A stretch of DNA of 64,000 bases from CAVXFB01 sp963760935 (lineage in GTDB: Bacteria; Planctomycetota; Planctomycetia; Pirellulales; Thermoguttaceae). The stretch's first letter is position 1. Each line of letters begins with the position of its first letter. The position numbers and the translations under genes are program-made. The stretch covers positions 248,001 through 312,000 of the forward strand of contig CAVXFB010000003.1 in NCBI GenBank assembly GCA_963760935.1, read 5' to 3'. Of the stretch, positions 34,895 through 43,703 are shown piece after piece. The notes below the pieces were generated by a model. It saw nothing but the letters and a program-made list of their open reading frames with translations. It ran no database searches and was not told where the DNA came from.

Positions 34895-35865
34895 GGTCTG
34901 TCTCCTTGATCCAACGGCAGCAGGGGCAGCGTTCGCCCGAGCAAGGCAGAATCGACGATCACCTTCGACTGGACCCTGCCGAGAACCTCTTCCATGGCCT
35001 CGAGATACAGTCGCTCGCGCGTTTCCCTCGGCGCCTTCTCGTATTGACGGTACTTGGCCAGCAGGGCTTTGATCTCACCTGTGGTCTCCGCCCGACGGCG
35101 CTGGGCGTAGCCTTCGGCCTCGCGAATCATTTTGTCCTTCTGGGCATAGGCCGCCGGCATCAACTTGTTCCGTTCCTTGTTGGCCTCGTTCTCCAGCTTG
35201 TCGCGTTCCTGGATCGAGGCATTCACCTTGTCGAATGAGGCCCTGACCCTATCTGGCGGCGCAACTCGCTGCATCTGCAAGTCGGTAATTCCGATGCCGC
35301 AGCCGAAGGCTTCCAGCCGCTCTTGAGTCTGCTGGCGAGCCATGGCGGCGATGGCGCCGCGTTGCTGCGTAAGCACCTCGTCAATCGAGTAGTCGCCTAC
35401 CAACTGGTTCATCACGGTCTCGGCGACCGTGGTAATGACCTTTTCGGGATACTGTTGATCATTCTTGCGATAGAGCCGAAACAGAAACTCCTCGGGCTTG
35501 ACCACCTGCCACTGAATGGTCCATTCGACCACTGCCGCGTTTAAGTCGCCGGTCAACATCAGGGCCTCCTCCTCGGACGCCCGCCGCGGTCGCTCGGCGC
35601 CTTCGCCAAAGGGCAGTCGCAAGCTGTGCTCCTCGACGCTGACCTTCAGCACCTGATCGACCAGCGGGATGCAGAAGTTCAGGCCCGAATCAACCGTGGC
35701 GTGATACTTGCCGAAGCGTAAGACGACAGCTTTCTCGTACGGCGCGACGGTATACACGCTCGAAGCCGCCAGATAGAGGGCGATCATTACCAGCAGCACA
35801 ATTGCCGCCATCGGCACGATCTGACCCCAGGGAAGATCGCGCAACTCTCTCGATTCGAGGTCCAT
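34891..35865 (-). CDS. hflK: HflK-like SPFH membrane protein
   Basis: 324 residues. Short cytoplasmic lead, one membrane helix (about 18-38), then the SPFH domain: VAPYEKAVVLRFGKYHATVD and a C-terminal helical region RNKLMPAAYAQKDKMIREAE. Upstream partner of hflC with overlapping stop and start. Together they would form the HflKC complex that restrains FtsH. It lacks the long Gly-rich N-terminus of E. coli HflK. No ftsH in the window. Confidence 0.83.
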   Translation of the reverse strand: MDLESRELRDLPWGQIVPMAAIVLLVMIALYLAASSVYTVAPYEKAVVLRFGKYHATVDSGLNFCIPLVDQVLKVSVEEHSLRLPFGEGAERPRRASEEEALMLTGDLNAAVVEWTIQWQVVKPEEFLFRLYRKNDQQYPEKVITTVAETVMNQLVGDYSIDEVLTQQRGAIAAMARQQTQERLEAFGCGIGITDLQMQRVAPPDRVRASFDKVNASIQERDKLENEANKERNKLMPAAYAQKDKMIREAEGYAQRRRAETTGEIKALLAKYRQYEKAPRETRERLYLEAMEEVLGRVQSKVIVDSALLGRTLPLLPLDQGDRP

Positions 35866-36563
35866 GGGCTTGGTCTCCTAACGGCAGCGGCGCGGGGCGG
35901 TGGGGGCTGGTCTATTTTTTCGGCGACAAAGGGCAATCTGCCCGAAAGTGGCCGGCCGAAGACCTGGACCGTCCCCCGTGAACGGTTACGTGGCCGAATG
36001 CATCACTGTCTCCTTCGGCGCTGGCCGCTGAACCGCTCCAGAACCGCTGAAGGTTTACGATTGTGCTTGTCCTGGCGAAAGGTCCAAATAGTACGGTCGT
36101 TCACCAATGACTACTCTGCCACCAGCCCTTCGGAGCGGAGGAACTGCCGGGCCACCTCCGGCCGGCTCCGCTTTTCAATCCCGGATAGCCGTCCGGTCGC
36201 TGGGCAAACTCCGCAGGAAAACCGATCCGCAACTGCGGCGCGGACCGCACAACGGATTGCGTATTGCCTGCGCCACGTAGCCGCAGCGTGCGAAGTCGGC
36301 ACGCATGGGCACTCCCGGCTCTACGAGTTCATGCCTGTGCGGCGCGTAGTGTAGGCTAATTGCGTTGTCGCTTCGGTCCTCTTCTGGCCGCACTTGCAGC
36401 GGTGCGACCATAGACTGGGGGGTGTGCTAAAGGCCGTCCGAATGAAAAGGCTATAGGGTGAGCGATGATTCTTCGGTATCATCCGCCGCATTACGCCCAA
36501 TGATGTACGTCGAGCCGATCCTGTGCGTTGGATAGAGCAGCATCCTTGAGAGAATGGAAGAAC
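35866..36563. other. Intergenic stretch, nothing firmly recognised
   Basis: Leftward frames over 36111-36411 contain a Cys-rich piece and an ending RPEVARQFLRSEGL, which may be a decayed small gene, but neither start nor family can be supported. The promoter of the HflKC operon should lie at its left end. Confidence 0.35.
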
Positions 36564-36995
36564 ATGATGGGAGACTTGCCGCAGCCCGTTATTGCCAAAG
36601 TAAGCGGGCCTGCCTGGGAACCGCTTCGCGGCCAGTTCATGGAAATCGGTCGGTTGCTCATGAATGTGTCTTCCGACACAAATTGCGAATTATTCGGGTC
36701 CTACGCCAGGTTCACAGCAAGCATTGCGCCGAAAAGCCAGCCTCATGCCGCCGTCTGGCTGAAAACCACCAGGAGACTGATCGTCGGCTTGGCCTTGCCC
36801 GAAGCATACGAAGCGGAGGAACTTGGGCCTGCGCCGCTAGGGACCGTCTACAAAGGACTGACGAAATACTTGACGATCGAGCGCGGTGGCGTTGTGTCCG
36901 AAAGATTCACGGATTGGGCGAGGATGGCTTATCAGAATGTGCTAGCGGTAGATGGCGAACAGTCACCGTCAACACCTTCCGCTGCGGCGGCGTGA
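36564..36995 (+). CDS. DUF5655-like small protein
   Basis: 143 residues from ATG 36564 (ribosome site GGAAG eight bases before). The middle, HAAVWLKTTRRLIVGLALPE, then a Gly/Pro segment and YLTIERG, followed by DWARMAYQNV, fits the DUF5655 fold used in small proteins that bind or protect nucleic acid, but the function is not established. Soluble, no signal. The family call is from recognition of strand pattern and key residues, so moderate. Confidence 0.5.
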   Translation: MMGDLPQPVIAKVSGPAWEPLRGQFMEIGRLLMNVSSDTNCELFGSYARFTASIAPKSQPHAAVWLKTTRRLIVGLALPEAYEAEELGPAPLGTVYKGLTKYLTIERGGVVSERFTDWARMAYQNVLAVDGEQSPSTPSAAAA

Positions 36996-37072
36996 CCATA
37001 GTTCGTGCCAGCGTGGGCATCGCCGTGATAGCGTGGCACGGATGAAACTAAGCCGCCAATGAGGTTTGGCAA

Positions 37073-37171
37073 ATGGCTGAAACGACTGATAAGGCTTGGT
37101 TTCTGTACGTTGTGCCGGGTGCAAATGGCTCGCTGTACATCGAAATCAGCAACGACGTGCCCCGCCGATGC
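37073..37171 (+). pseudogene. GIY-YIG endonuclease-like remnant
   Basis: Starts MAETTDKAWFLYVVPGANGS, then LYIEISNDVPRRCKRA. Normal family members read LYVV-x-CADGSLYTGISND; here Cys is missing and the catalytic-region Gly (YTGIS) is Glu. The homology ends after about 33 residues and the frame continues antisense to the next gene. A truncated, probably dead copy. Confidence 0.5.
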
Positions 37172-37185
37172 AAGCGGGCCCTGCT

Positions 37186-37874
37186 TCAGAACGGCACCTT
37201 CAACGCATCACATAGGAAACGCATGAAAGGACGGCTCGCAGTGAAGGAATCTGCCACGTGGTCCAGGAATCCCTTGCGTAGAATGTCCTGCTCGTTCAGC
37301 TCTTCGACGCCAATGAAGTCTGTCCGCTTGAGATCATCGATCCACGGATGATCGGCCGGAAATCCGCGGGGCGGACGTTTCAGGCTGCCGCCGTCCAGCG
37401 AGAACCGCTCTTTGAACTTCCGACCGTCGCGCGCCGGCGCCAACGGTCGGGCCAGTTGACGATCGCCTGCCGGATCTGGCCGAGGGGCACGGCTTCCGGT
37501 CGCCACAAGCCCACAGCCAGGAAGCACTCGCCCGGCGCGATGTGGACGTAGAAACCTGGAGCATGGATGTCGCGACCCTGTTCGTGCCGGAACTGAATGC
37601 CTACGTTCGTCTTGTACGGCTCGGCGTCCTTGGCGAACCGCGTGTCGCGGTAGACCCGCATGACCGAGCCGCCTACGCGCCGGTCACTGGCCACAAAATA
37701 CGGCGAGATTCGCTTGAGCCGGGGCTGGAAAGCGCGGATGAAGGCCATCGCGGGCTCCAAGACATCGTGTTCGTACCGCTGCTTGTTCTCCTGGAACCAG
37801 GGCCGATTGTTGTTGTCCGCCAACTGCTCCAGGAACTCGAAAAGCGTCGGCTGAAAGCGCTCGAATTGCACCAT
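37186..37874 (-). CDS. DUF2461 family protein, frameshifted
   Basis: From ATG 37874: NNNRPWFQENKQRYEHDVLE, then VYRDTRFAKDAEPYKTNVGI and APGFYVHIAPGECFLAVGLW, which are the TIGR02453/DUF2461 motifs. After NWPDRWRR the frame is lost near 37440 by a one-base deletion. The other frame supplies DGRKFKERFSLDGGSLKRPP, HPWIDDLKRTDFIG and the normal end near 37186. Function of the family unknown. Confidence 0.75.
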
Positions 37875-37888
37875 GGGCGTTTGCTCCA

Positions 37889-38368
37889 CTACCCATTCAT
37901 TTGCCAGACGGCGAAGTTCAGTACACAGGCGAAGCTCACCCACGCGAGATAGGGTACGAAGAGAATTCCCGCCAGCGCTGAACGATGCCAGAAGGCCACC
38001 GTCGTGGCAGCAATGGCGGCCCACAGAAAAACGATGTCAACGAAGGCGACGCCGGGGTTGTGGAGACCGAAGAATAGCCACGACCATGCTGCGTTAATCG
38101 CTAACTGGATGGCAAACAGGGCCAGGGGGATGAGGGCCTTACCTCGCCGCCACACTAGCCAAGCCGCGACGGCCATGCTCAGGTAGAGAATGGACCACAC
38201 CGGGCCGAATACCCAACTGGGCGGAGTCCACGATGGCTTCGTAAGTCCGGCGTACCAGTTGGGGATGCTTGAAGCCGTGACCATTCCGCCTACCACCGCC
38301 ACGGCAAAGCAAACGGCAAGCAGGATGACAAGGCCGAACACCTGATACTTCCAAGCCCGTGGTGCCAT
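37889..38368 (-). CDS. tspO: TspO/MBR family protein
   Basis: 159 residues from ATG 38368 (ribosome site AGGAAT). Five membrane helices and the family signature PSWTPPSWVFGPVWSILYL, with further Trp-rich helix AAWSWLFFGLHNPGVAF. TspO binds porphyrins and sterols and is linked to stress and tetrapyrrole handling in bacteria. Full length. Leftward, ending 14 bases before the DUF2461 start in the same direction, so probably an operon. Confidence 0.9.
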   Translation of the reverse strand: MAPRAWKYQVFGLVILLAVCFAVAVVGGMVTASSIPNWYAGLTKPSWTPPSWVFGPVWSILYLSMAVAAWLVWRRGKALIPLALFAIQLAINAAWSWLFFGLHNPGVAFVDIVFLWAAIAATTVAFWHRSALAGILFVPYLAWVSFACVLNFAVWQMNG

Positions 38369-38576
38369 GATATTCCTGCCTTTGCGTCCGCTACTGCGAG
38401 GTTGGGCAACGCGGCGTTTCATCTCGACGGCGTTTCATCTCGACGATGGTAGTCCATCAGGGCACGGCAAGGCAAGATGAACGATATGGTGGTGGACATG
38501 CGCAGCTTTGGACGAATAGTGGCGTATAAGAACGACACATAGCCGGCAGACGGTGGTCAATGCAGCCGGCCAGGGC

Positions 38577-39152
38577 TTAGCAGGCCAGCTTCTTCATCAA
38601 CCAAGCCATGTTGCGAGCCAATGTCCGAACGTTCTCCATGCCCTCCGTGTCGCTGTTTACCTCGCCCTTCTCCCGACCGAAGGCAATGTTCCAGTACGTC
38701 GAGCCGGGCACAACCATTTCACTAATCAAGAAGAAGTAGTTTAGCTGTGCCAAGGTGAAGTTCTGGCCGGCACGCCTGGCGACTACGACCGCCGCTCCCA
38801 CCTTGCGTCGCAGGAGACCTGGGTGCCGTCGAGCGACATAGCCCACCCGATCCAGCAGCGCCATCGTCTGCGGCGTGGCTGAACCAAAATAAACCGGCGA
38901 GCCGACGAGAATGCCGTCGGCCGCGGCGAACTTCTCGATCAGGCCTTCAAACGCCGGGTCCTCTTGCACACAGCAGATCTCTTCCGACTTAAGGCAGCCT
39001 GCGCAGGCCATGCACGGCTTGATAGGCCTATCCGCCAGCGAGAGATACTCCGTGTCGAGTCCCTCGTCGGCCAGGACGGCCAAGGCCGTGTGAATGAGCG
39101 TGTCAGTATTCCCGCCGCGTCGTGGACTACCTGAGATTCCTAAAACTCGCAT
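38577..39152 (-). CDS. Iron-sulfur flavoprotein / NADPH-dependent FMN reductase family
   Basis: 191 residues from ATG 39152 (MRVLGISGSPRRGGNTDTLI; ribosome site AGGAG). The FMN phosphate loop is SGSPRRGGNTD. Cysteines in CMACAGCLKSEEICC form a ferredoxin-like cluster as in iron-sulfur flavoproteins. GSPVYFGSATPQTMALLDR contacts the flavin. Known members transfer electrons or reduce quinones and xenobiotics; the substrate is unknown here. Confidence 0.85.
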   Translation of the reverse strand: MRVLGISGSPRRGGNTDTLIHTALAVLADEGLDTEYLSLADRPIKPCMACAGCLKSEEICCVQEDPAFEGLIEKFAAADGILVGSPVYFGSATPQTMALLDRVGYVARRHPGLLRRKVGAAVVVARRAGQNFTLAQLNYFFLISEMVVPGSTYWNIAFGREKGEVNSDTEGMENVRTLARNMAWLMKKLAC

Positions 39153-39510
39153 GTTGGGCTCCTGGAAGCGTCTGCGAAGAAAGCGGTTGGGACGATCAGC
39201 ATCCTGCTGCACCGTGGAAAACCGGCTCGTTCCGGCCGCCTACTGTTGTAGCAAGAGCCGAACTTGGTTTCAATCGGCGCAGCACTACCGCGGCAGTCTA
39301 CTGGCAGACGACCATTCGTCCGCGTATGCTGGCTTCTGTTGTGTACGGGCCCGATCGAGCTGACCCAGCGGTCGGCAGCCCGGTGGCTGCCAGATGCCGC
39401 AGTTGCAGGTAGAATTGTGTTGGCGGGTATCGCACGGGCAACAGGATGACGTAGCATCCGCCTCGAAAACAACATCCGCTTTCCATGGGTGATAAAATTG
39501 GAGGGCCAGC

Positions 39511-40473
39511 ATGGCTTGGGAATATAGCGAGAAAACCAAACAACTCTTCATGGATGCCGTTCATGGCAAGCCTGGGACACACTTGGGCGAGATTGAGGAC
39601 CCGGACGGTTTTGGCGAACATGGTTCGATTGCGTGCGGGGACGTTATGCGGTTCACGTTCCGGGTCAATCGCCACGCCACGGACCCAGCCAAGGACGTGA
39701 TTACTGAGGCTAGATATTTGACTTTCGGCTGCACATCGGCGATTGCCGCATCGGAGGCACTTTGCACACTGATCGAACAACGCGCCCACACACCCATCGA
39801 AGCCCTGACGATCCGCAATCAGGACATTGTAGACTTCCTGGAAGGATTGCCCGCGCAGAAGATTCACTGCTCGGTGATGGGGGCCGAGGCCTTGGAGGCT
39901 GCCGTCTTCAACTGGGCCCAGAAGCGGGGCGTGGACTTAGCCAATTTGGGAATCGACATTCGCTCGGACGAGCAGCAAGACGGTCGGATTGTCTGTAAGT
40001 GCTTTTCGCTCACGGAACCTTACATTCGGCGTAAGATCCAGGAGTTGAACCTCCGCACCATTCAGGAAATCACCAACGCCATCAAGGCGGGCGGGGCCTG
40101 CATGGCTTGCCATCATGTCCCCGGCGGGCTCCAGGATCTTCTCGACGAAACCTGGGGGCGGCCGCCGGTGAGCACCAAGGTTTTGACCCAGATCAGCCCA
40201 CTTGGCGCAAGTGTGGCCAAGGACGAAAAGATGACTCTGTCACCTTACCAATTCACCAAGAAGGTCGAGATGACGGTGGACGAGTACGTTCGGCCCATGC
40301 TTCGGCAGGATGGAGGTAACGTGGAGATTATCGACATCAAGGATATGCTTGTCTATTGCCGCCTGGCGGGTGCATGCCGAGGCTGCGCTAACGCCAGCCA
40401 AACCTTACGCATGATGGTCGAACGAACACTCAAGGATATGGTCGATGAACGCATCCGCGTCATCGAGGTGTAA
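39511..40473 (+). CDS. nifU: NifU iron-sulfur cluster scaffold protein
   Basis: 320 residues in three parts. The IscU-like domain has three ligand cysteines (C42, C74, C120). The central 2Fe-2S domain has C162, C164, C197 and C200. The C-terminal Nfu domain has C289 and C292 (LAGACRGCANAS). This is the full Azotobacter-type NifU arrangement. It assembles Fe-S clusters using sulfur from the NifS encoded 15 bases downstream. No nitrogenase genes in the window, so it probably serves general or stress-related cluster assembly. Ribosome site GGAGG before ATG. Confidence 0.92.
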   Translation: MAWEYSEKTKQLFMDAVHGKPGTHLGEIEDPDGFGEHGSIACGDVMRFTFRVNRHATDPAKDVITEARYLTFGCTSAIAASEALCTLIEQRAHTPIEALTIRNQDIVDFLEGLPAQKIHCSVMGAEALEAAVFNWAQKRGVDLANLGIDIRSDEQQDGRIVCKCFSLTEPYIRRKIQELNLRTIQEITNAIKAGGACMACHHVPGGLQDLLDETWGRPPVSTKVLTQISPLGASVAKDEKMTLSPYQFTKKVEMTVDEYVRPMLRQDGGNVEIIDIKDMLVYCRLAGACRGCANASQTLRMMVERTLKDMVDERIRVIEV

Positions 40474-40488
40474 ACAGGAATCTTGCCC

Positions 40489-41694
40489 ATGAAAATTATT
40501 TACGCTGATAACAACGCCACGACCAGAGTCGCGTCGGAAGTCTACGAGGCGATGACGCCCTTCTTCACTGAAGACTATTTCAATCCCAGTTCAATGTACG
40601 AACCAGCGCGGCGTACGGCGGCGGCGATGGCCCAGGCCCGCAAGCAGATCGCCGGGCAGTTCGGTGTCAGTGACCCGAAACAGATTCTCTTTACATCCTG
40701 CGCCACGGAGAGCAATAACACAGCGATCCTCGGCTTGGCCAAGGCAAATCCAGACCGCCGCCATATCATCACCACTGCGGTCGAACATCCAGCCGTGCTC
40801 GAAGTATGCAAGGATCTTCAGCGGAGCGGCTATGATGTGACCTTGCTCGGGGTCGATGAAAACGGGAACCTTGACCTCGACGAGTTCGTCCGCGCGCTGC
40901 GGCCGGAGACGCTTCTGGTCACCATCATGCACGCCAATAATGAGACGGGCGTCGTGTTTCCCATCGAGCAGCTCTCCCGGATCACGAAGGAGACTGATGC
41001 CTCGATCGCCTTTCACACCGATGCAACCCAATCGGTGGGCAAAATCCCCATCGACCTGGAGCGGGAGTATCAGTACGTGGACCTGTTGTCGTTCTCGGGC
41101 CACAAGCTGCATGCCCCGAAGGGTATTGGTGCGCTCTACATCCGTCGCGGCACAGCCTGCCGACCTTTTATGATCGGCGGACACCAGGAGGAGGGTCGCC
41201 GCGCCGGTACGGAGAACGTGCCCTACATCGTGGGGCTGGCCAAGGCTTTGCAGCTAGCCGCCGAAAGCTATCAAGACGAAGAGACGAGAGTACATAGCCT
41301 TCGGGATCGCCTGGAGAAGGCGCTCGAAGAACGGATTCCCAGCGTGCAAGTCAACGGCAAGGCGGCCCCTCGGCTGCCCAACACGCTAAATGTCTCCTGC
41401 CACTACGTGGAAGGGGAAGGCATGCTCTATCAATTGAGCGATTGCGGGATCTGCGCCTCCAGCGGCTCCGCTTGTACGTCTGGATCGCTGGAGCCTTCCC
41501 ATGTGTTGCGAGCCATGAAGGTTCCATTCACTGCCGTCCATGGTTCCGTTCGCTTTAGTTTTAGCCGCTACAACACAGACGAGGACGTGGATCGCATCAT
41601 CGAGGTGTTTCCCGAAATCGTCGCAAACCTGCGGCGACTCTCCCCGTATTGGGACCAAGAGAAGAATGTGCCTCGACCGGCGCGGAAGATCTAG
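40489..41694 (+). CDS. nifS: Cysteine desulfurase NifS
   Basis: 401 residues from ATG 40489 (ribosome site AGGAA). Pyridoxal-phosphate lysine K206 in SFSGHKLHAPKG, H100 in AVEHPAV, catalytic C329 in SSGSACTSGSLEPSHV. Class I desulfurase of the NifS/IscS type. It provides sulfur to NifU just upstream; the pair forms an operon. Confidence 0.92.
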   Translation: MKIIYADNNATTRVASEVYEAMTPFFTEDYFNPSSMYEPARRTAAAMAQARKQIAGQFGVSDPKQILFTSCATESNNTAILGLAKANPDRRHIITTAVEHPAVLEVCKDLQRSGYDVTLLGVDENGNLDLDEFVRALRPETLLVTIMHANNETGVVFPIEQLSRITKETDASIAFHTDATQSVGKIPIDLEREYQYVDLLSFSGHKLHAPKGIGALYIRRGTACRPFMIGGHQEEGRRAGTENVPYIVGLAKALQLAAESYQDEETRVHSLRDRLEKALEERIPSVQVNGKAAPRLPNTLNVSCHYVEGEGMLYQLSDCGICASSGSACTSGSLEPSHVLRAMKVPFTAVHGSVRFSFSRYNTDEDVDRIIEVFPEIVANLRRLSPYWDQEKNVPRPARKI

Positions 41695-41710
41695 TCCGTG
41701 TACGGTAACC

Positions 41711-42037
41711 ATGAGTGATCCCATAGAGGACACCAGATGGTCCCGGCTGTTGGGCACGGTCGCAGATTCCGGCCGCGACGACAGCGAAGGGTTTTGGCAG
41801 TTCAACGCCCCGCCCTTCGACGAGCTCCAGCGTAATCAGAAGCTGGCTCTCCTAGCCCGTACTGTCGTCGCTCTGCTCCGTGAGGACGAACCGGTGCCCA
41901 AGCCGACGGACATTGTGGAGGGAGCAGCTCATGTTTTGCAGCTCCTCTGCTTGTTCGGCAGCCGAGGCGTTACGCGAGATCATGGCGGCCGCTATTCCTG
42001 TGAGCCATTTTTCCTACGGCGGCTGTCGCCCTGGTGA
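41711..42037 (+). CDS. Hypothetical protein downstream of nifS
   Basis: 108 residues from ATG 41711, 16 bases after nifS. An acidic start (MSDPIEDTRWSRLLG), then an aromatic stretch FWQFNAPPFDELQRNQKLAL and a helical segment DIVEGAAHVLQLLCLFGSRG. I do not recognise the family. The position suggests an accessory to the NifUS pair. The last 25 residues are Arg/Cys-rich and may be out of frame. Confidence 0.45.
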   Translation: MSDPIEDTRWSRLLGTVADSGRDDSEGFWQFNAPPFDELQRNQKLALLARTVVALLREDEPVPKPTDIVEGAAHVLQLLCLFGSRGVTRDHGGRYSCEPFFLRRLSPW

Positions 42038-42373
42038 AACGGCCGGCAGGTGTGCCGATGAACAAGGGTTGTATCGGCCGCCGCCGGTCAAAATGCCCAA
42101 GGCCGTGGGAAGTGATTTAACGCAGAGAGCCGAGGTATCGGAAGACGTCCGAGGCGCGAGGAACGCACGAGACGCAGGCCGCCTTGCCCGATGAAGCCGG
42201 CCCGGAAATACCGCTTGGGGAATATTGGACAATGCTTCCGGCGCGACGCGGGCCCTTTCGCCGACGTCCTGAGAACCACGCCCGTTTCCATTGCACTTCG
42301 TCAATCCGGCTGTAGAGTTTCGATGGCGATTGCATGGCATTGGTTCATTACCATTCGATGGGAGATACCAGAA
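42038..42373. other. Intergenic stretch, nothing recognised
   Basis: No gene, repeat or clear regulatory site seen apart from the ribosome site of the small lipoprotein gene at its right end. Confidence 0.4.
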
Positions 42374-42505
42374 ATGAAGAGTCTACTAGTTCTGATGATT
42401 GCGGGAACATTGTTGTGCGGGATGGTGGGCTGCTGCGGACAAAGATCGGCGTGCCAGCAGCCCGCGCCAGTTGTCTACGCACCGAGCAGTCCTTGCTGCC
42501 AGTGA
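42374..42505 (+). CDS. Small putative lipoprotein
   Basis: 43 residues from ATG 42374 (ribosome site GGAGA). Signal peptide with lipobox-like GMVGC (cleavage before Cys20), then a Cys/Gln/Pro-rich mature part ending SPCCQ. Very short; such tiny lipoproteins are common in planctomycetes, with unknown roles. Confidence 0.5.
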   Translation: MKSLLVLMIAGTLLCGMVGCCGQRSACQQPAPVVYAPSSPCCQ

Positions 42506-42639
42506 TCCGCTCTCGACCGACACCTCTGCTAATCGATGCCCAGGCGGATGGCGTACAGTACCTTCGGCCGGTGCACGACACGCGCTGGAAACGTATCTTG
42601 CGGTCACACGCGTTGCCGGCCTCGACGTGGGAAGCCGCT

Positions 42640-43060
42640 GCCGGGCTGTGGTCTTTGGCTCGCTGTAGTGGCGGTCGAGCGTGGCGACGCCGTCAGCCAA
42701 TTCCTGCTGAAGCTCCCGCATCTTCATGGCGAAGTCGTCGATCCGATCCTGGCGGATAAGCCGGATACCGGCTTCCGGATACGGTAAGCTCATGGCCCTC
42801 CAGAAGGCGATGATTCGACCGCGGACGGCCGTGACCGCCTTGTAGGCCGGATGCGATGTATCCAAAAGGCGTTTGCCGGCGCTCAGGAAGCGGGCGTCAG
42901 TGCCGAATGGTTCGGCGGCTTCGGCTTTTTGCTCGGGCGTAAGCGTCTTTCGGACGCCGAGCCAAATGACGCTCACCCGCACGGCGGCCATCGTGGTGCT
43001 CAGGCGTTGCGCAGGGGCGGTCGCTTGGTGCGAAACGGTTTCATCGAGAACCGTGCTCAT
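42640..43060 (-). pseudogene. DUF3150-like protein, truncated
   Basis: From ATG 43060: VIWLGVRKTLTPEQKAEAAE, then SAGKRLLDTSHPAYKAVTAV, SLPYPEAGIRLIRQDRIDDF and LDRHYSEPKTTARQRL. This is the N-terminal half of a phage/plasmid-associated DUF3150-type protein. Beyond about 42640 family similarity stops and the frame runs antisense to the small lipoprotein gene. Intact members are about twice as long, so this is a 3'-truncated remnant. Confidence 0.5.
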
Positions 43061-43703
43061 GAAGAGTCTCCTTGAAAATTGGGAAAGGCATCAGAAGAGA
43101 ATCGCGACGGAGTCGGCTACGGGCTTGCGGGACGGGCTGGTAGAGGCCAGCTCTGCCCACCCCAAGAACTGGCTCGTCGCACGAGTTTCAGAAGAGTTGA
43201 TTGCCGAGATGGCAAGTCGGGAGTCGCCGTGGCAGAGGAACTGGCTAATGAGCCAGTGATGAGCCGATGCCGGAGAAAGGAAGGATTGCTGAGATTGGAT
43301 GCTCCTACATCTAAAAGTAGCAGCGCCTGCCATTCGGCAGGAAGACACAAGACTCCAAAAGCAGTTGCCGTTGCGGGGTTGATCACCACTTGGAAGCCTG
43401 TTAGGCTAGTACGCATGGCGTATTCCTGGCGGCTTCTGACCGATCGCTTTCTTTCAGTCGCGTGCCGCCCGCGATTCGCATTTTGAGGCAGCGTTACTAC
43501 GCTCAACGCCCGTAAGCCATCGCGGCAGAATGCAAAACCTGCTGCCGGCCGCTCTCTCGTTGAGTCGTCCCCCCCGAGCCGCTCAGAGGAACATCTTGCG
43601 CTAAAAAGGCTGCCGTTATCCTGGCAATGTCCTTGCGAAGAAGCAATAGAGTGTGCAAGAAGTCTAACAGGAATACAAAGTATGTAATGCGGAGAATTGG
43701 GAC
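43061..43703. other. Intergenic stretch, nothing recognised
   Basis: Short open frames on both strands lack ribosome sites and known motifs. The right end presumably holds the promoter of the PEP-CTERM gene. Confidence 0.35.

Noticed and set aside
36111..36411. Two overlapping minus-strand frames with a Cys-rich piece
   Set aside because: Could be a decayed small gene, but no start, family or continuous frame supports it.
39511..41694. A nitrogen-fixation island
   Set aside because: Only nifU and nifS are present; no nitrogenase structural or cofactor genes in the window.
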